IMG/VR virus record: IMGVR_UViG_3300037584_000610
Span: 1 to 24,250 of that record
Length of the DNA stretch: 24,250 bases
Origin: a virus
Direction: 5' to 3' (one strand)
Shown here: positions 6,681 to 15,306 of the stretch, piece after piece
Numbering within the stretch: position 1 is the stretch's first letter
Layout of the letters: the number at the start of each line of letters is the position of its first letter
Made by a program: the position numbers and the translations under genes
The notes under the pieces: model-generated
Databases searched by the model: none
What the model saw: the letters and a program-made list of their open reading frames with translations, nothing else
What the model was told of the DNA's origin: nothing

Positions 6681-6907
6681 TTTACTTTCTCCAAAATAGT
6701 ATCTAATTTTTCGCTGTTCTTTTGCACTTGAACTTTTATATATTCTAGCTCTACTTTAAGTCGGGTAATATCTTCTATCTTTTCTGACATCTTCTCTTGT
6801 GTTTCTTCTACGGCATACAAACGGTTCATACTAGCACCCCAGGCTACGCCAACCAAAACCAACATTGGTAGAACTTGTGTTATAACTTTTGTGTCCATCT
6901 TAATCAT
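6677..6907 (-). CDS. TM plus coiled-coil protein, 76 aa (lysis cassette)
   Basis: The product has one N-terminal membrane segment (about residues 8-27, VITQVLPMLVLVGVAWGA) followed by a charged heptad-rich helix (about 32-74), so it should be an inner-membrane protein with an exposed coiled coil. It overlaps both neighbours by ATGA. ATG 6907 or the in-frame ATG three codons later could be the start; the first overlaps the preceding stop and is preferred. The shape resembles i-spanins or class II holin-like regulators, but no specific family is recognised. Confidence 0.6.
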   Translation of the reverse strand: MIKMDTKVITQVLPMLVLVGVAWGASMNRLYAVEETQEKMSEKIEDITRLKVELEYIKVQVQKNSEKLDTILEKVK

Positions 6908-7245
6908 TTGCCTAGGGGGTTGTCGTTAATAATGTCGTAAACTTTGGATAGTTCTCTTTCCATCCAAGCAGAGAGTTTATCTTCCATGTCTCCCATTTCT
7001 GTATCCATTTTCTCAAAGCTTTCCCAAACATCATCAATGTTTTCAATATTGAATTGTATTCGTTCTTCTGCTTGAGTAAGTCTGTCATTTAATGTACCTG
7101 TGTCACTACTGGCTATACTACCTTCCATAGCCACTAAACGAGTGCTTAGGTCTGACATCCACCATACGAACCCACCTGCTGCTGGAACTACTGATAAGAC
7201 TATCGTAAGTAGAACCGCTGGTGATAGCACTAATGTCTTGCTCAT
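6904..7245 (-). CDS. TM plus coiled-coil protein, 113 aa, overprinted on the preceding gene
   Basis: The product has one membrane segment (about residues 8-30, ending GGFVWWM) and then a long acidic coiled-coil region (about 33-105). AGGAG lies 7 bases upstream of ATG 7245 and decides the start. This places the first 42 codons, including the whole membrane segment, inside the last 128 bases of the 7118-8452 gene in a different frame. The stop overlaps the next gene by ATGA. The architecture matches its downstream neighbour, so both may be membrane-anchored partners in lysis or envelope disruption. No family is recognised. Confidence 0.6.
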   Translation of the reverse strand: MSKTLVLSPAVLLTIVLSVVPAAGGFVWWMSDLSTRLVAMEGSIASSDTGTLNDRLTQAEERIQFNIENIDDVWESFEKMDTEMGDMEDKLSAWMERELSKVYDIINDNPLGK

Positions 7246-8452
7246 ATATCATCTCCTGTGTCAGTGACACTGTTTCCGTTATTTTAATGGTATCTTGCAT
7301 GACTTGCAAATAGGTTAAAGGTAAGATTACTTCCCCCAAGGTATCAGCATTTTCACTAGGTTTGTTAGCTTTGACCACAGGCTTGTTGACTTTGGCAACG
7401 GCTTTGGGTTTTGGTTTTTCTTGATCCTTTTCTGTGGTGGTTTCTTTGGTGTCGCTGTTTTCTTCCTCTTTGCCATCAGTTTCTTTTTCTTCAATATCAT
7501 TTACTTCCTCCTTAGCTTCCGCTAGATCTTCTTCCATACTGTTTTCTTTTAATTCTTCAGGTTGCTCAACCACTTCCTCAACCAAATCTTCTATAGGTTC
7601 AACATTAATTTCTTGTATTTCTTCTACTACTTCAATCTCTTGTGGCATATCAATCGTTGCAGGTATCTCAATTTCAACAGGTGGCAAATCAGGTAGTTGT
7701 ACATTTGTCACATCTATTTGTATTGGTGCATCAATTATTACATCGGTTACAATTTCAGTGTCTAAATCTAACCCTTCAATTACAGTGGTTTCTATAATAG
7801 GTTCTACAACAGTTTCTACGATAGGTTGTACCACAATAGGCTCTACCACAACAGGTGCAATGTATTCCTCAATAGTAAAGGTAAGACTAATGTTATCTAT
7901 AATAGGACCGTACCAGTTACTACTGTTGCCTGTATCATCCCCTGCGACATTAAGATTAACGCTTAAATTATCAGTATTAAAATCACCTGTAACTTCTTCT
8001 GTAAAAGAATAATTACTCCATCCATCTTCATAAGGTACAGCAGTTGTATTACTAATAACTTCTGCGGTATCGGTTGAGGTTAAAGTCACGGTGTTGGTTA
8101 CTGTATCGTCTGCACCAGCATTACACCATTGATTGCCTGTGTTACCACAACCAATGCTTTGAAAGTTCATGTGTATTTGTTTGACGATGTGATTGCCTGG
8201 AACATTTGAAATATCTACATCTTGACTAATATAACCACCTTGATATCTAAACCTTACACTTTTAGATGCAGAATCAGAATAGGTGTTTGGATCACGCTTG
8301 ACTTTGTTTTGATTATTATCAGACAACTCCCAGTCAGAAGTATCAGTAGTAAAGCTTTCGTTACTCAGTAGGTTGTCCGTAGTCGTTTCTGCGTGGCTTG
8401 TTAATACCACCATGAACAACATTAGGACTGACCATAATATGATTTTTGTCAT
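7118..8452 (-). CDS. Exported protein with beta-rich N-terminal module and Val/Glu/Pro-rich stalk, 444 aa
   Basis: A signal peptide is visible (residues 1-21, ending TSHA before ET). A beta-rich module follows (about 22-195) that opens NLLSNESFTTDTSDW, a pattern common in jelly-roll carbohydrate-binding modules, with two Cys in GCGNTGNQWC. Residues about 200-300 are Val/Ile/Pro/Glu repeats such as VVVEPIVVQPIVE. Residues about 300-370 are highly charged, and the C-terminus is Ser-rich and basic. The 5' end overlaps the previous gene by 92 bases and the 3' end overlaps the next by 128. An AGGT-type site precedes ATG 8452. It may be a surface or periplasmic stalked binding protein acting in lysis, superinfection exclusion or virion decoration. 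Function is unknown. Confidence 0.6.
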   Translation of the reverse strand: MTKIILWSVLMLFMVVLTSHAETTTDNLLSNESFTTDTSDWELSDNNQNKVKRDPNTYSDSASKSVRFRYQGGYISQDVDISNVPGNHIVKQIHMNFQSIGCGNTGNQWCNAGADDTVTNTVTLTSTDTAEVISNTTAVPYEDGWSNYSFTEEVTGDFNTDNLSVNLNVAGDDTGNSSNWYGPIIDNISLTFTIEEYIAPVVVEPIVVQPIVETVVEPIIETTVIEGLDLDTEIVTDVIIDAPIQIDVTNVQLPDLPPVEIEIPATIDMPQEIEVVEEIQEINVEPIEDLVEEVVEQPEELKENSMEEDLAEAKEEVNDIEEKETDGKEEENSDTKETTTEKDQEKPKPKAVAKVNKPVVKANKPSENADTLGEVILPLTYLQVMQDTIKITETVSLTQEMIYEQDISAITSGSTYDSLISSSSSRWVRMVDVRPKHSFSGYGR

Positions 8453-8861
8453 TGATAATACCTAGTTCTATGTATTTAGCTTTGGCTTCCTTACCGACCA
8501 AACCGTCTATCGGACATGGACTGCCTGCGGCAAGCATTGCCCTAAAGACACGAATGTCTTGACAAAGTACCGCAGTTGCCGATACCTTCAATCCAAGCTG
8601 TGCTAATCCTCTTGACAATTTTAAGCGTTCACAGTTCATATCTCTAACATGAGTACCAAAACTACCAGAGAAGATACCAGTACCCACAGCACCACTTCTT
8701 ACCACGACACAAACATCATTACCACTACCTACCGATAGTGATGGTGAGATTGCCGAAGGCGGTGGTTGGTCTTTATAACGGATCGTAGTATCTGCTGCAC
8801 TTACCGTAGATGTATAAGCCAACGCTAAGGTTAGCACGATAATGGCAAGTAGGATTCTCAT
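8361..8861 (-). CDS. Exported Cys-containing protein, 166 aa
   Basis: A clear signal peptide begins MRILLAIIVLTLALAY, with likely cleavage after VSA at residue 22. The mature part contains GNDVCVVVRSGAVGTG, a small Gly/Ser-rich region and four Cys (51, 77, 100, 116), suiting disulfides in the periplasm. I recall similar proteins beside tail genes in marine phage contigs, with unknown role. ATG 8861 overlaps the upstream stop (TAATG). A longer reading from 8900 adds an unlikely basic leader before the signal peptide and is rejected. The last 92 bases also encode, in another frame, the signal peptide of the next gene. Confidence 0.7.
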   Translation of the reverse strand: MRILLAIIVLTLALAYTSTVSAADTTIRYKDQPPPSAISPSLSVGSGNDVCVVVRSGAVGTGIFSGSFGTHVRDMNCERLKLSRGLAQLGLKVSATAVLCQDIRVFRAMLAAGSPCPIDGLVGKEAKAKYIELGIINDKNHIMVSPNVVHGGINKPRRNDYGQPTE

Positions 8862-9043
8862 TAGTCTGCTTCTGCTATGGTGTTGCCAGCATCTTCCCAT
8901 GTTTTAATTAATGCTCTTTCTTTGTTATTATCGTCAAGTGGCACAAACATTTCAACACTATCAATAACTGCTTTTATGCAAACATAATCTCCTTGTTCGT
9001 CATTTACTTTTTGAGCTGAGTTTACTGTTCTTAAATCATCCAT
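8861..9043 (-). CDS. Small acidic protein after tail fibre, 60 aa
   Basis: The family is not recognised by name, although similar short proteins with a FVPLDDNN core and a C-terminal NTIAEAD follow tail-fibre genes in marine phage contigs I recall. It is acidic and soluble, with no membrane segment. AGGAG precedes ATG 9043 at good spacing, 9 bases after the tail-fibre stop. Its stop overlaps the next start (TAATG). Its place between fibre and exported genes could mean a fibre chaperone or assembly factor, but nothing in the sequence proves this. Confidence 0.65.
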   Translation of the reverse strand: MDDLRTVNSAQKVNDEQGDYVCIKAVIDSVEMFVPLDDNNKERALIKTWEDAGNTIAEAD

Positions 9044-9052
9044 ATATTACTC

Positions 9053-11722
9053 CTATAATTCTGCTGATAAGGTGCAAGGTAAACCTTGTTGACAAAATTG
9101 ATTAGTAGTTATACTAGTGTCTATATTACTAATAAATCTTCCACCATTAACACCCATAGTTGAACCAGCAAGACTGCTTGTAGTATAACTTCCACCAACT
9201 AAACCAAACCCACCTGTTGCAACATGCGTGACAGTAGGAGCTGCTCTCATTTCAGTTCTAAATTGTGGCAATCCTTGTATAACAGTTGCTGCTGTTGCTT
9301 GTGTTGCTGGTACTAATTCGCTATCGCCTATAAAATATCTTTGACATCTTGTTAAACTTTCCCCATAAGTTTCAAATTCAAAATCTGGAATTGTACTTGA
9401 TGTAAATTCTCCCACTTCCATCTGTATGCCTGTAATAAAAAAATCATTACTTGCACTATCTGCAACATTAACTTGTCCGACATAAGTGTTAGCTTGAGTG
9501 TAACTACCCCATGATGTTTGCAAAGTGCCACTTTGATAACTACTACCAGCAACTAAAAGCCATTGTAATTGAAAACCAGAGCCATTGTCGTCATTAATTG
9601 TGCCACTTGTATCACCATCAAAATTACAGATATGATTTTCCCAAGTATTAGCAGAACTTACCGTATATGCTTTTGATATATGTCTGTTGCCGTCTGGTGC
9701 AGTAATAGATAATATATGAGTGCCTGTTTTAGGACTTTTCACCCAAAAAGAAAAAGTCAATTTTTGAGCATTGGAAGTACCATAATTTAATAATTTTAAA
9801 TCTTGTGCTTCTACATGATAGTCTAAAGAGCCTAATGTACCAGAAGAAGGTGAATCTTTTGCAGTTGTAACATCATACTTTAAACTTTTGGTAAATCCAT
9901 ATCCAGACGGAACATCTGTGCTTTGACTTATGGTATATGTACCAGCATCATTAAGTTTTTGTTTCATTCTACTAACAGTATAATATCCATCAGTAGTTTT
10001 TCCAGTAACGCTTGTTGAGTATTGTGCTATTTTCATATCACCATTAATTATTAACGGTTGAGCATTTGGTCTTAAAGGTGTGCCAAAACCTGTCGCTGTA
10101 CCATTGTTAGTAATCGTTGCTCCTGATGCAATATTAATATCTGAACCTGAAAGAGCTGTAAAAGTATTTGCTGTAAATCTAAAGTCATCAGCTCCGCCAA
10201 TCTCAATATCAATTTGATCGTCAGTTGGTGCAGATATTGTGGTATCTGCATCTGCATCTAATATGATGCCATCAGCTAAACCATTCATATCAATAGCATT
10301 ACCATTGGCATCAAGTGTGCCACCAAGTTGTGGCGAGGTATCACCTACCAATTCTGTTAATGCTGAACCTACTCCTAACTCTCCTGCATCTACTTTCTTG
10401 AGTTGACTGTCAGTTGCATCAAAAAACATTAAGTGATCGCCTGATGCAATGGTTGTATCAGCTAAACCACTAATGACTGTTGGATCTAAGTGTTCTTCTG
10501 AAATGGCATCGTCTGCTATTTTGGCAGAGGTAATGGCATCAGCAGCAATTTTTGCAGTCGTAACTTGTAAATCTGCAATGTGTGCTGTATCAATACTGCC
10601 GTCTGTATAGTGTTCAGAATCAATAGCATCATCAGCAATCTTAGCACCAGTTATAGCATCTGCTGCTATCTTAGCTGTGGTTACTTGTAAATCAGCTATA
10701 TGTGCTGTGTCAATACTACCATCAGTATAATGCTCAGAGTTTATTGCATCGTCTGCAATCTTTGCTCCTGTAACTGCATCAGCATTTATCATTGCTGTTT
10801 CTACAGCATTATTTGCAATCGTAACCACCCCTAAATTCGATATGGTAATATCGCCTGATACAGCTTTGTTGTCAAAAGAATCAGAGCCATCATAAATTAG
10901 TATATGACCAGATGCTAATGAGCTTATATTCGTATCATTAAGTTCAGCAAGCGTATCTTCTGTTGCTATTTGTGAATCAACATAAGCCTTGATAGATTGT
11001 TGTGTAGCTAATTTAGTTGCTGAGTTAGACGACATATCATCTTCATCAGCGATCCCTGTAATACCATCTAGTAAATTTAATTCTGTAGCGTTCGATGTCA
11101 CACCATCTAAAATATTAAGTTCAGCAGTGGTTGAAGTTACGCCATCTAATATATTAAGTTCTGCGGTTGATAAGGTTGCACCATCTAATATATTAAGTTC
11201 TGTATCAGTAGCTGTTATACCTGATAAAGTAAAAGTAGTTACCTCTGGATTTCCTGTGCTTGAATTAAATTGTAATATTTTTCCTAAACGATCTGCTTTT
11301 GCAGGTATCGTCATATCTGTGCTACCTGATATACCTTCAGTTACAGGAATTTTAATGGTTCTGCTGTTCTCCTCTGATAACTGCTGTGCAAATATTACCA
11401 ACGAATCAAGGTCAGTATTTAATGCTGCTGCCGTTAATGAACCTGATGTAACAAAGTCTGTAGTTCTAGCTAAAGCCCTGGCACCTACTAATGTGATAGT
11501 ATCGCTACTTGATGCAGCACTACCTAAAGTTACACTACCTTGTCCAGTTGATGCTGACAATGTAACGGTATAATCACTGGTTTCAGTTAGCTTAGTTGCG
11601 TTCTTGTAAACAGCTAAATCACTGGTTGCTAATAAAGCAAAGGTAAAAGCGTAAGGTCCAGTACCAGCACTACCTGTGTAGACTGCCCTTCTAGTTACTG
11701 CTGCTATACTATAATCTGCCAT
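9053..11722 (-). CDS. T7-type tail fibre protein, 889 aa
   Basis: The N-terminal 130 residues (AAVTRRAVYTGSAGTGPYAF, DYTVTLSASTGQGSVTL, FAQQLSEENSRTIKIP) match the virion-attachment domain of T7 gp17-type fibres. Residues 172-223 hold four 13-residue repeats around ELNILDG, and 314-408 hold 40-residue repeats around KIADDAI; both look like trimeric fibre shaft. From about residue 552 (NAQPLIINGDMKIAQYS) to about 790 a jelly-roll-like module appears (SFWVKSPKTGTH, ITGIQMEVG), likely for receptor binding. A short C-terminal tip follows ESLTRCQRYF. GAGGA precedes ATG 11722. It follows the three internal virion genes, as gp17 follows gp16 in T7. Confidence 0.9.
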   Translation of the reverse strand: MADYSIAAVTRRAVYTGSAGTGPYAFTFALLATSDLAVYKNATKLTETSDYTVTLSASTGQGSVTLGSAASSSDTITLVGARALARTTDFVTSGSLTAAALNTDLDSLVIFAQQLSEENSRTIKIPVTEGISGSTDMTIPAKADRLGKILQFNSSTGNPEVTTFTLSGITATDTELNILDGATLSTAELNILDGVTSTTAELNILDGVTSNATELNLLDGITGIADEDDMSSNSATKLATQQSIKAYVDSQIATEDTLAELNDTNISSLASGHILIYDGSDSFDNKAVSGDITISNLGVVTIANNAVETAMINADAVTGAKIADDAINSEHYTDGSIDTAHIADLQVTTAKIAADAITGAKIADDAIDSEHYTDGSIDTAHIADLQVTTAKIAADAITSAKIADDAISEEHLDPTVISGLADTTIASGDHLMFFDATDSQLKKVDAGELGVGSALTELVGDTSPQLGGTLDANGNAIDMNGLADGIILDADADTTISAPTDDQIDIEIGGADDFRFTANTFTALSGSDINIASGATITNNGTATGFGTPLRPNAQPLIINGDMKIAQYSTSVTGKTTDGYYTVSRMKQKLNDAGTYTISQSTDVPSGYGFTKSLKYDVTTAKDSPSSGTLGSLDYHVEAQDLKLLNYGTSNAQKLTFSFWVKSPKTGTHILSITAPDGNRHISKAYTVSSANTWENHICNFDGDTSGTINDDNGSGFQLQWLLVAGSSYQSGTLQTSWGSYTQANTYVGQVNVADSASNDFFITGIQMEVGEFTSSTIPDFEFETYGESLTRCQRYFIGDSELVPATQATAATVIQGLPQFRTEMRAAPTVTHVATGGFGLVGGSYTTSSLAGSTMGVNGGRFISNIDTSITTNQFCQQGLPCTLSAEL
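10499..10783 (-). repeat. 40-residue tandem repeats in tail-fibre shaft
   Basis: Two full units and a partial third, each starting ADA(V/I)T(G/S)AKIADDAI, repeat at exactly 40 residues (314, 354 and 394). The two full copies differ at only two residues (317/357 and 328/368), while their bases differ at many third positions. Confidence 0.9.
11054..11209 (-). repeat. Four 13-residue ELNILDG repeats in tail-fibre gene
   Basis: Four tandem 39-base units encode T-ELNILDG-x5 with the conserved core at residues 175, 188, 201 and 214 of the fibre. The last unit has ELNLLDG. This kind of repeat is common in shaft regions of marine phage fibres. Confidence 0.85.
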
Positions 11723-11754
11723 AATTTATTCCTCATTCGCATTATATATCATAT

Positions 11755-14700
11755 TTATCGCTTTTTAAAATTCTCAATCATCTCATTTATCTTGTCCATA
11801 TCTGTGCCAAATTTAACTTTATTTCTCATTTTATTTGGTAAAACTTCGTTAGTAAATAATTTAGGGTATTTTTGATAAAGCTCTGTTTTGGCAGCTTGAC
11901 GGTATTTTTGTATTACGCCTTTGATGTAACCAACCTTACCTTTATTATCTGCTACATATCCTTTTTTAGGATCAATAAGATTAAAATAATATCTTGAATC
12001 TACATCTTTTTTTAGCCTTTCTTGCAAAGTCATACCATTAACTTTAATTTTACCAACTAATTCTTGATACTCATCGTACATACTTCTTTTGTTAGTGCCG
12101 CCAAAATCTAATCCACGGAATTGTTTTAAATTAACATTACCATCCATGTGTTTTGGCACATCCATATTAAACCTTAATCTTTTTAATTCTTTTAGCAGAG
12201 GATCACCTAAGTTTTCTGCATCAACATAATTAAATGCAGGCATTGGAAAGTCTGCTGCATAGTTTCTAGGTTCACCAAAAATAGGATCTCTAGCAAGGTC
12301 AATGCTATCTTCAAACATACCAAAAGCATTTCTTTTAATATGGTCTGTAAACTCATTCATTTGTTGATATTGTTTGTCATCACCTAAAATTTCGTTATAC
12401 AAGCGATAAAAAGGTATTAATGAACCTGCTTGTCTGCCTATATAGGTTCCTATTTTTCTTTCACTTTCTAACGCATCACCAAGATTTTTTAATCCTGTTA
12501 AAGTAGGCATATCTAAAAATGCACCTGCTGTTGATAATGCCATAGCAGCAAATAATTCAGTAGTTGATTTTTTATCACCATACTTATAAACATCCATCAT
12601 GTTACCAACAATACCAATGTATCTTGCATAAGGATCAAGTCTGCGTAAATTAATTCTTTTGTCACCTACCAAAATACTATGTCTTGGAACACCAACAGTT
12701 CTTTCTAATACTAAGGCTTCTCCTCTTGATGCAGGTCCTTTACCTTCAATAAGATTTGACATACCCCACATCATTGCAGTTGACCACATAAAAATACCTG
12801 TGTTTAAAGCAGCGTGTGCTTGTCTTGCTTCTGCACCACCTGCTGCTATTTTAGCTCCAAACTTTTCACTGGTAAGTTGTAATCCAGGTGTGCGTTCAAC
12901 TACATAAGAAATTAAGTTAGCAGGTGTTCTTACAAAAGGCACAACAAAATCAAGTAAATTTGAATCATGTATAATTTTACCTGCTTTGTTTTCAAACTGT
13001 GTTCTTTTTAAATCTTGTAGTCCACGGCTACTCCACATTGCTATGTCACCACCAACGATTGACTTACCTTTGTATTGATATGGATCATCTTGAAATACAC
13101 CTCTGCGTGCTTCTTCTATAGCTTTCCTAGCAATGTCGTTACCACTGTCATTACCTGTTGCAGCTTGATATAGTTGTGCATCAATTGCATCTTGTAATTC
13201 TTTTTCTATCTCAATATTTAGTTCTTTTAATTGTTTACCATTTAATTTACTAGCATCAATTTTTTTGTCTTTAATAATTTTATCAGTTGCCAATGAACGA
13301 GCATAACTTCTAAACGATAATTGTTTGACAAATTCATCAGTGCCAATAATACCTCTACGACCAATAAATCTAATACCATTACCTACAACATTAATTAATC
13401 CACCTGCTGGACCATATTTTTGTGTACCATCTTGATACCAGTTAGCAAATGGCATTTTGCCTTTTTGATATATAGGTGATTCTTTTGTACCAATCACTAC
13501 TTCATCAGCAGCGTAATCATCTCTTATCCAACGGTTATCAATTACATTTTTAGATTCATTAATAGCTCTTAATGATTCTTGAGTTGCTACTTTTAAATTA
13601 TGAAATAAATCTGTAAATTCATTAACTGCTTTCATGCGGTCAATTTTACTACCGTTTAATACACCACCAATATATCTCATAGCAGTACGGTCTACGACAT
13701 GAGCTAATGATCCAAATACATTAGCAGAAATGGTTAATGTGCCGCCTAAAATATTATGAATAAATAATTCTTTAGCACCATCAACAGTAATCTTTGTTCC
13801 TTTAGCAACTTTTTTTAATAAACTTTCTGTTTTAATTAAATATTGTTTTTTCTGTTCTAAATTATCAAAGTCATTTAATTTATCCATCCACTCACCTTGG
13901 GCGTTCATATCTTCAAACGCATCATCATATTTACCTTGATGAAACTGACTTCTTAATTGTAACGATCTACCTGCTTTAGAGGATAATTCTTTATCTAATA
14001 GCAAAAAAGCTGTTTCCCTATCTTCTAAAACTTTTAATGGAATATTATTGTTAGGAAATTTTTTAGCATTATACACATCTCTAGTAGCTTGTTTTGCTAA
14101 AGTATTAACAAATATATCGTGAGCTTCAGAATATTTGCCTTTAGCTGCTAAACCTTTTTGTGTTTTAAAACTTTTTAAAATGCTGTCATAATCTGTAATA
14201 TCATCAATACCTAGTGAATCAACATATTTGTTGAGATCATCTAAACTTTTAGTTAAATCTTTTGGTTTGATACCTAACGCAATAATACCATCTTCACCTA
14301 GATATTTTTTAGATTCTTCACTAAAATTTTCTTTAAATGTTTTGTAAGCATCTTGTCTTGCTTTTTTTAATTCTGCTCCTGATAAACCTTCAGATTTTCG
14401 TCTTGCAGTAATTTTTAGCTGTTCTTCAACTAAATTTTGCATCCTTTTTCTTGATTGTTCAGATAGTTCTTTTTCTATCTGTTCTTTTCCTTCCTTAGAT
14501 GCTCCTGTTTTTTTTATTTTTTCTATAGCTTTTTTACTTGTTAAGCTATTTTTTATTCCTATAGCACCACCAGTTACACCGCCAATAGTAGAACCAACAC
14601 CAGCACCAATGCCTAATGATAATAAAAATCTTTCTCTATCAAATTCATCAAGATTACCAAGTTGCATTTCTACATTTTGTCTAGCAACATCATCTAATCC

Positions 14701-15306
14701 TGAATAAGCTGCACCATTAATAGCACCTTGTATCAAGCCTGATGTGGTATAGGCTTTAATTTTTTCTTTAACTGCTGCTTTAGCTGCTGATTTTCCAGCA
14801 TTGCTTGCTACAAATCCTGCACCAAAGCTAAGACCACTAAGATATGTTGTGTAATCTTTTAAAATAGCTTGACCAATATCTACATAACCACCCATCCCAT
14901 CATCTTTCTCATATTTTTCCCAAACATTCCACATATGAGCTAAGGCTTGCTTATCATTTTCATTGTAGGTTGTTGTTGCTACAGCAAGATAACCAAGCTG
15001 AGATAGATTGTAATTGTAGTCACGCATATATTGTTTGTATTCATCAACTAATTCTTCAGTGCTTCCTTCAAATTCTTTGTTCTTAGTTAATTGATAATGT
15101 CTTTTAAAAGATTCGTGTAATCCTGTATCTTTTAAAAGATTTTGTGTTGTTAATTCAGAATCATATTGTTCTTGCATTAAATTTGAATTTTTAAATTTTT
15201 GTACCAATGAGTTAATTTCAGGTACAGTTAATTCTTTATTAGCCTGATAATTGCCAAAACCTTCAATATAATATAAATTATTTCCTTTGTTAGTAACTTG
15301 TGTCAT
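11755..15306 (-). CDS. Large internal virion (DNA ejection) protein, T7 gp16-like position, 1183 aa
   Basis: The order and size match the largest T7 ejection-core protein, which leaves the virion to span the cell envelope during DNA entry. Visible features are a mostly helical N-terminus, an Ala/Gly-rich stretch at about 153-205, and a glycine-zipper hydrophobic segment at about 228-251 (LLSLGIGAGVGSTIGGVTGG), which suits membrane insertion. A Lys/Glu-rich coiled region follows (about 255-330). Later conserved-looking segments include GTDEFVKQLSFRSYARSL and VVPFVRTPANLISYVVERTPG. No lytic transglycosylase motif is visible, unlike T7 gp16. The start overlaps the previous stop (ATGA), with AGAGGTGC upstream. 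Confidence 0.75.
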   Translation of the reverse strand: MTQVTNKGNNLYYIEGFGNYQANKELTVPEINSLVQKFKNSNLMQEQYDSELTTQNLLKDTGLHESFKRHYQLTKNKEFEGSTEELVDEYKQYMRDYNYNLSQLGYLAVATTTYNENDKQALAHMWNVWEKYEKDDGMGGYVDIGQAILKDYTTYLSGLSFGAGFVASNAGKSAAKAAVKEKIKAYTTSGLIQGAINGAAYSGLDDVARQNVEMQLGNLDEFDRERFLLSLGIGAGVGSTIGGVTGGAIGIKNSLTSKKAIEKIKKTGASKEGKEQIEKELSEQSRKRMQNLVEEQLKITARRKSEGLSGAELKKARQDAYKTFKENFSEESKKYLGEDGIIALGIKPKDLTKSLDDLNKYVDSLGIDDITDYDSILKSFKTQKGLAAKGKYSEAHDIFVNTLAKQATRDVYNAKKFPNNNIPLKVLEDRETAFLLLDKELSSKAGRSLQLRSQFHQGKYDDAFEDMNAQGEWMDKLNDFDNLEQKKQYLIKTESLLKKVAKGTKITVDGAKELFIHNILGGTLTISANVFGSLAHVVDRTAMRYIGGVLNGSKIDRMKAVNEFTDLFHNLKVATQESLRAINESKNVIDNRWIRDDYAADEVVIGTKESPIYQKGKMPFANWYQDGTQKYGPAGGLINVVGNGIRFIGRRGIIGTDEFVKQLSFRSYARSLATDKIIKDKKIDASKLNGKQLKELNIEIEKELQDAIDAQLYQAATGNDSGNDIARKAIEEARRGVFQDDPYQYKGKSIVGGDIAMWSSRGLQDLKRTQFENKAGKIIHDSNLLDFVVPFVRTPANLISYVVERTPGLQLTSEKFGAKIAAGGAEARQAHAALNTGIFMWSTAMMWGMSNLIEGKGPASRGEALVLERTVGVPRHSILVGDKRINLRRLDPYARYIGIVGNMMDVYKYGDKKSTTELFAAMALSTAGAFLDMPTLTGLKNLGDALESERKIGTYIGRQAGSLIPFYRLYNEILGDDKQYQQMNEFTDHIKRNAFGMFEDSIDLARDPIFGEPRNYAADFPMPAFNYVDAENLGDPLLKELKRLRFNMDVPKHMDGNVNLKQFRGLDFGGTNKRSMYDEYQELVGKIKVNGMTLQERLKKDVDSRYYFNLIDPKKGYVADNKGKVGYIKGVIQKYRQAAKTELYQKYPKLFTNEVLPNKMRNKVKFGTDMDKINEMIENFKKR

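Noticed and set aside
7434-8012. Open + strand frame of 192 codons
   Set aside because: It is Ser/Ile/Thr-rich antisense of the Val/Glu/Pro stalk gene, arising from low-complexity codons; no ribosome binding site or family signal.
8862-8900. Upstream extension of the 166-aa exported protein to 8900
   Set aside because: It would put a basic leader before a perfect signal peptide, and ATG 8861 shares the TAATG junction used elsewhere.
10989-11573. Open + strand frame of 194 codons
   Set aside because: It mirrors the repeats of the tail-fibre gene and has repeated SNILSSAV segments that are simple antisense of ELNILDG repeats.
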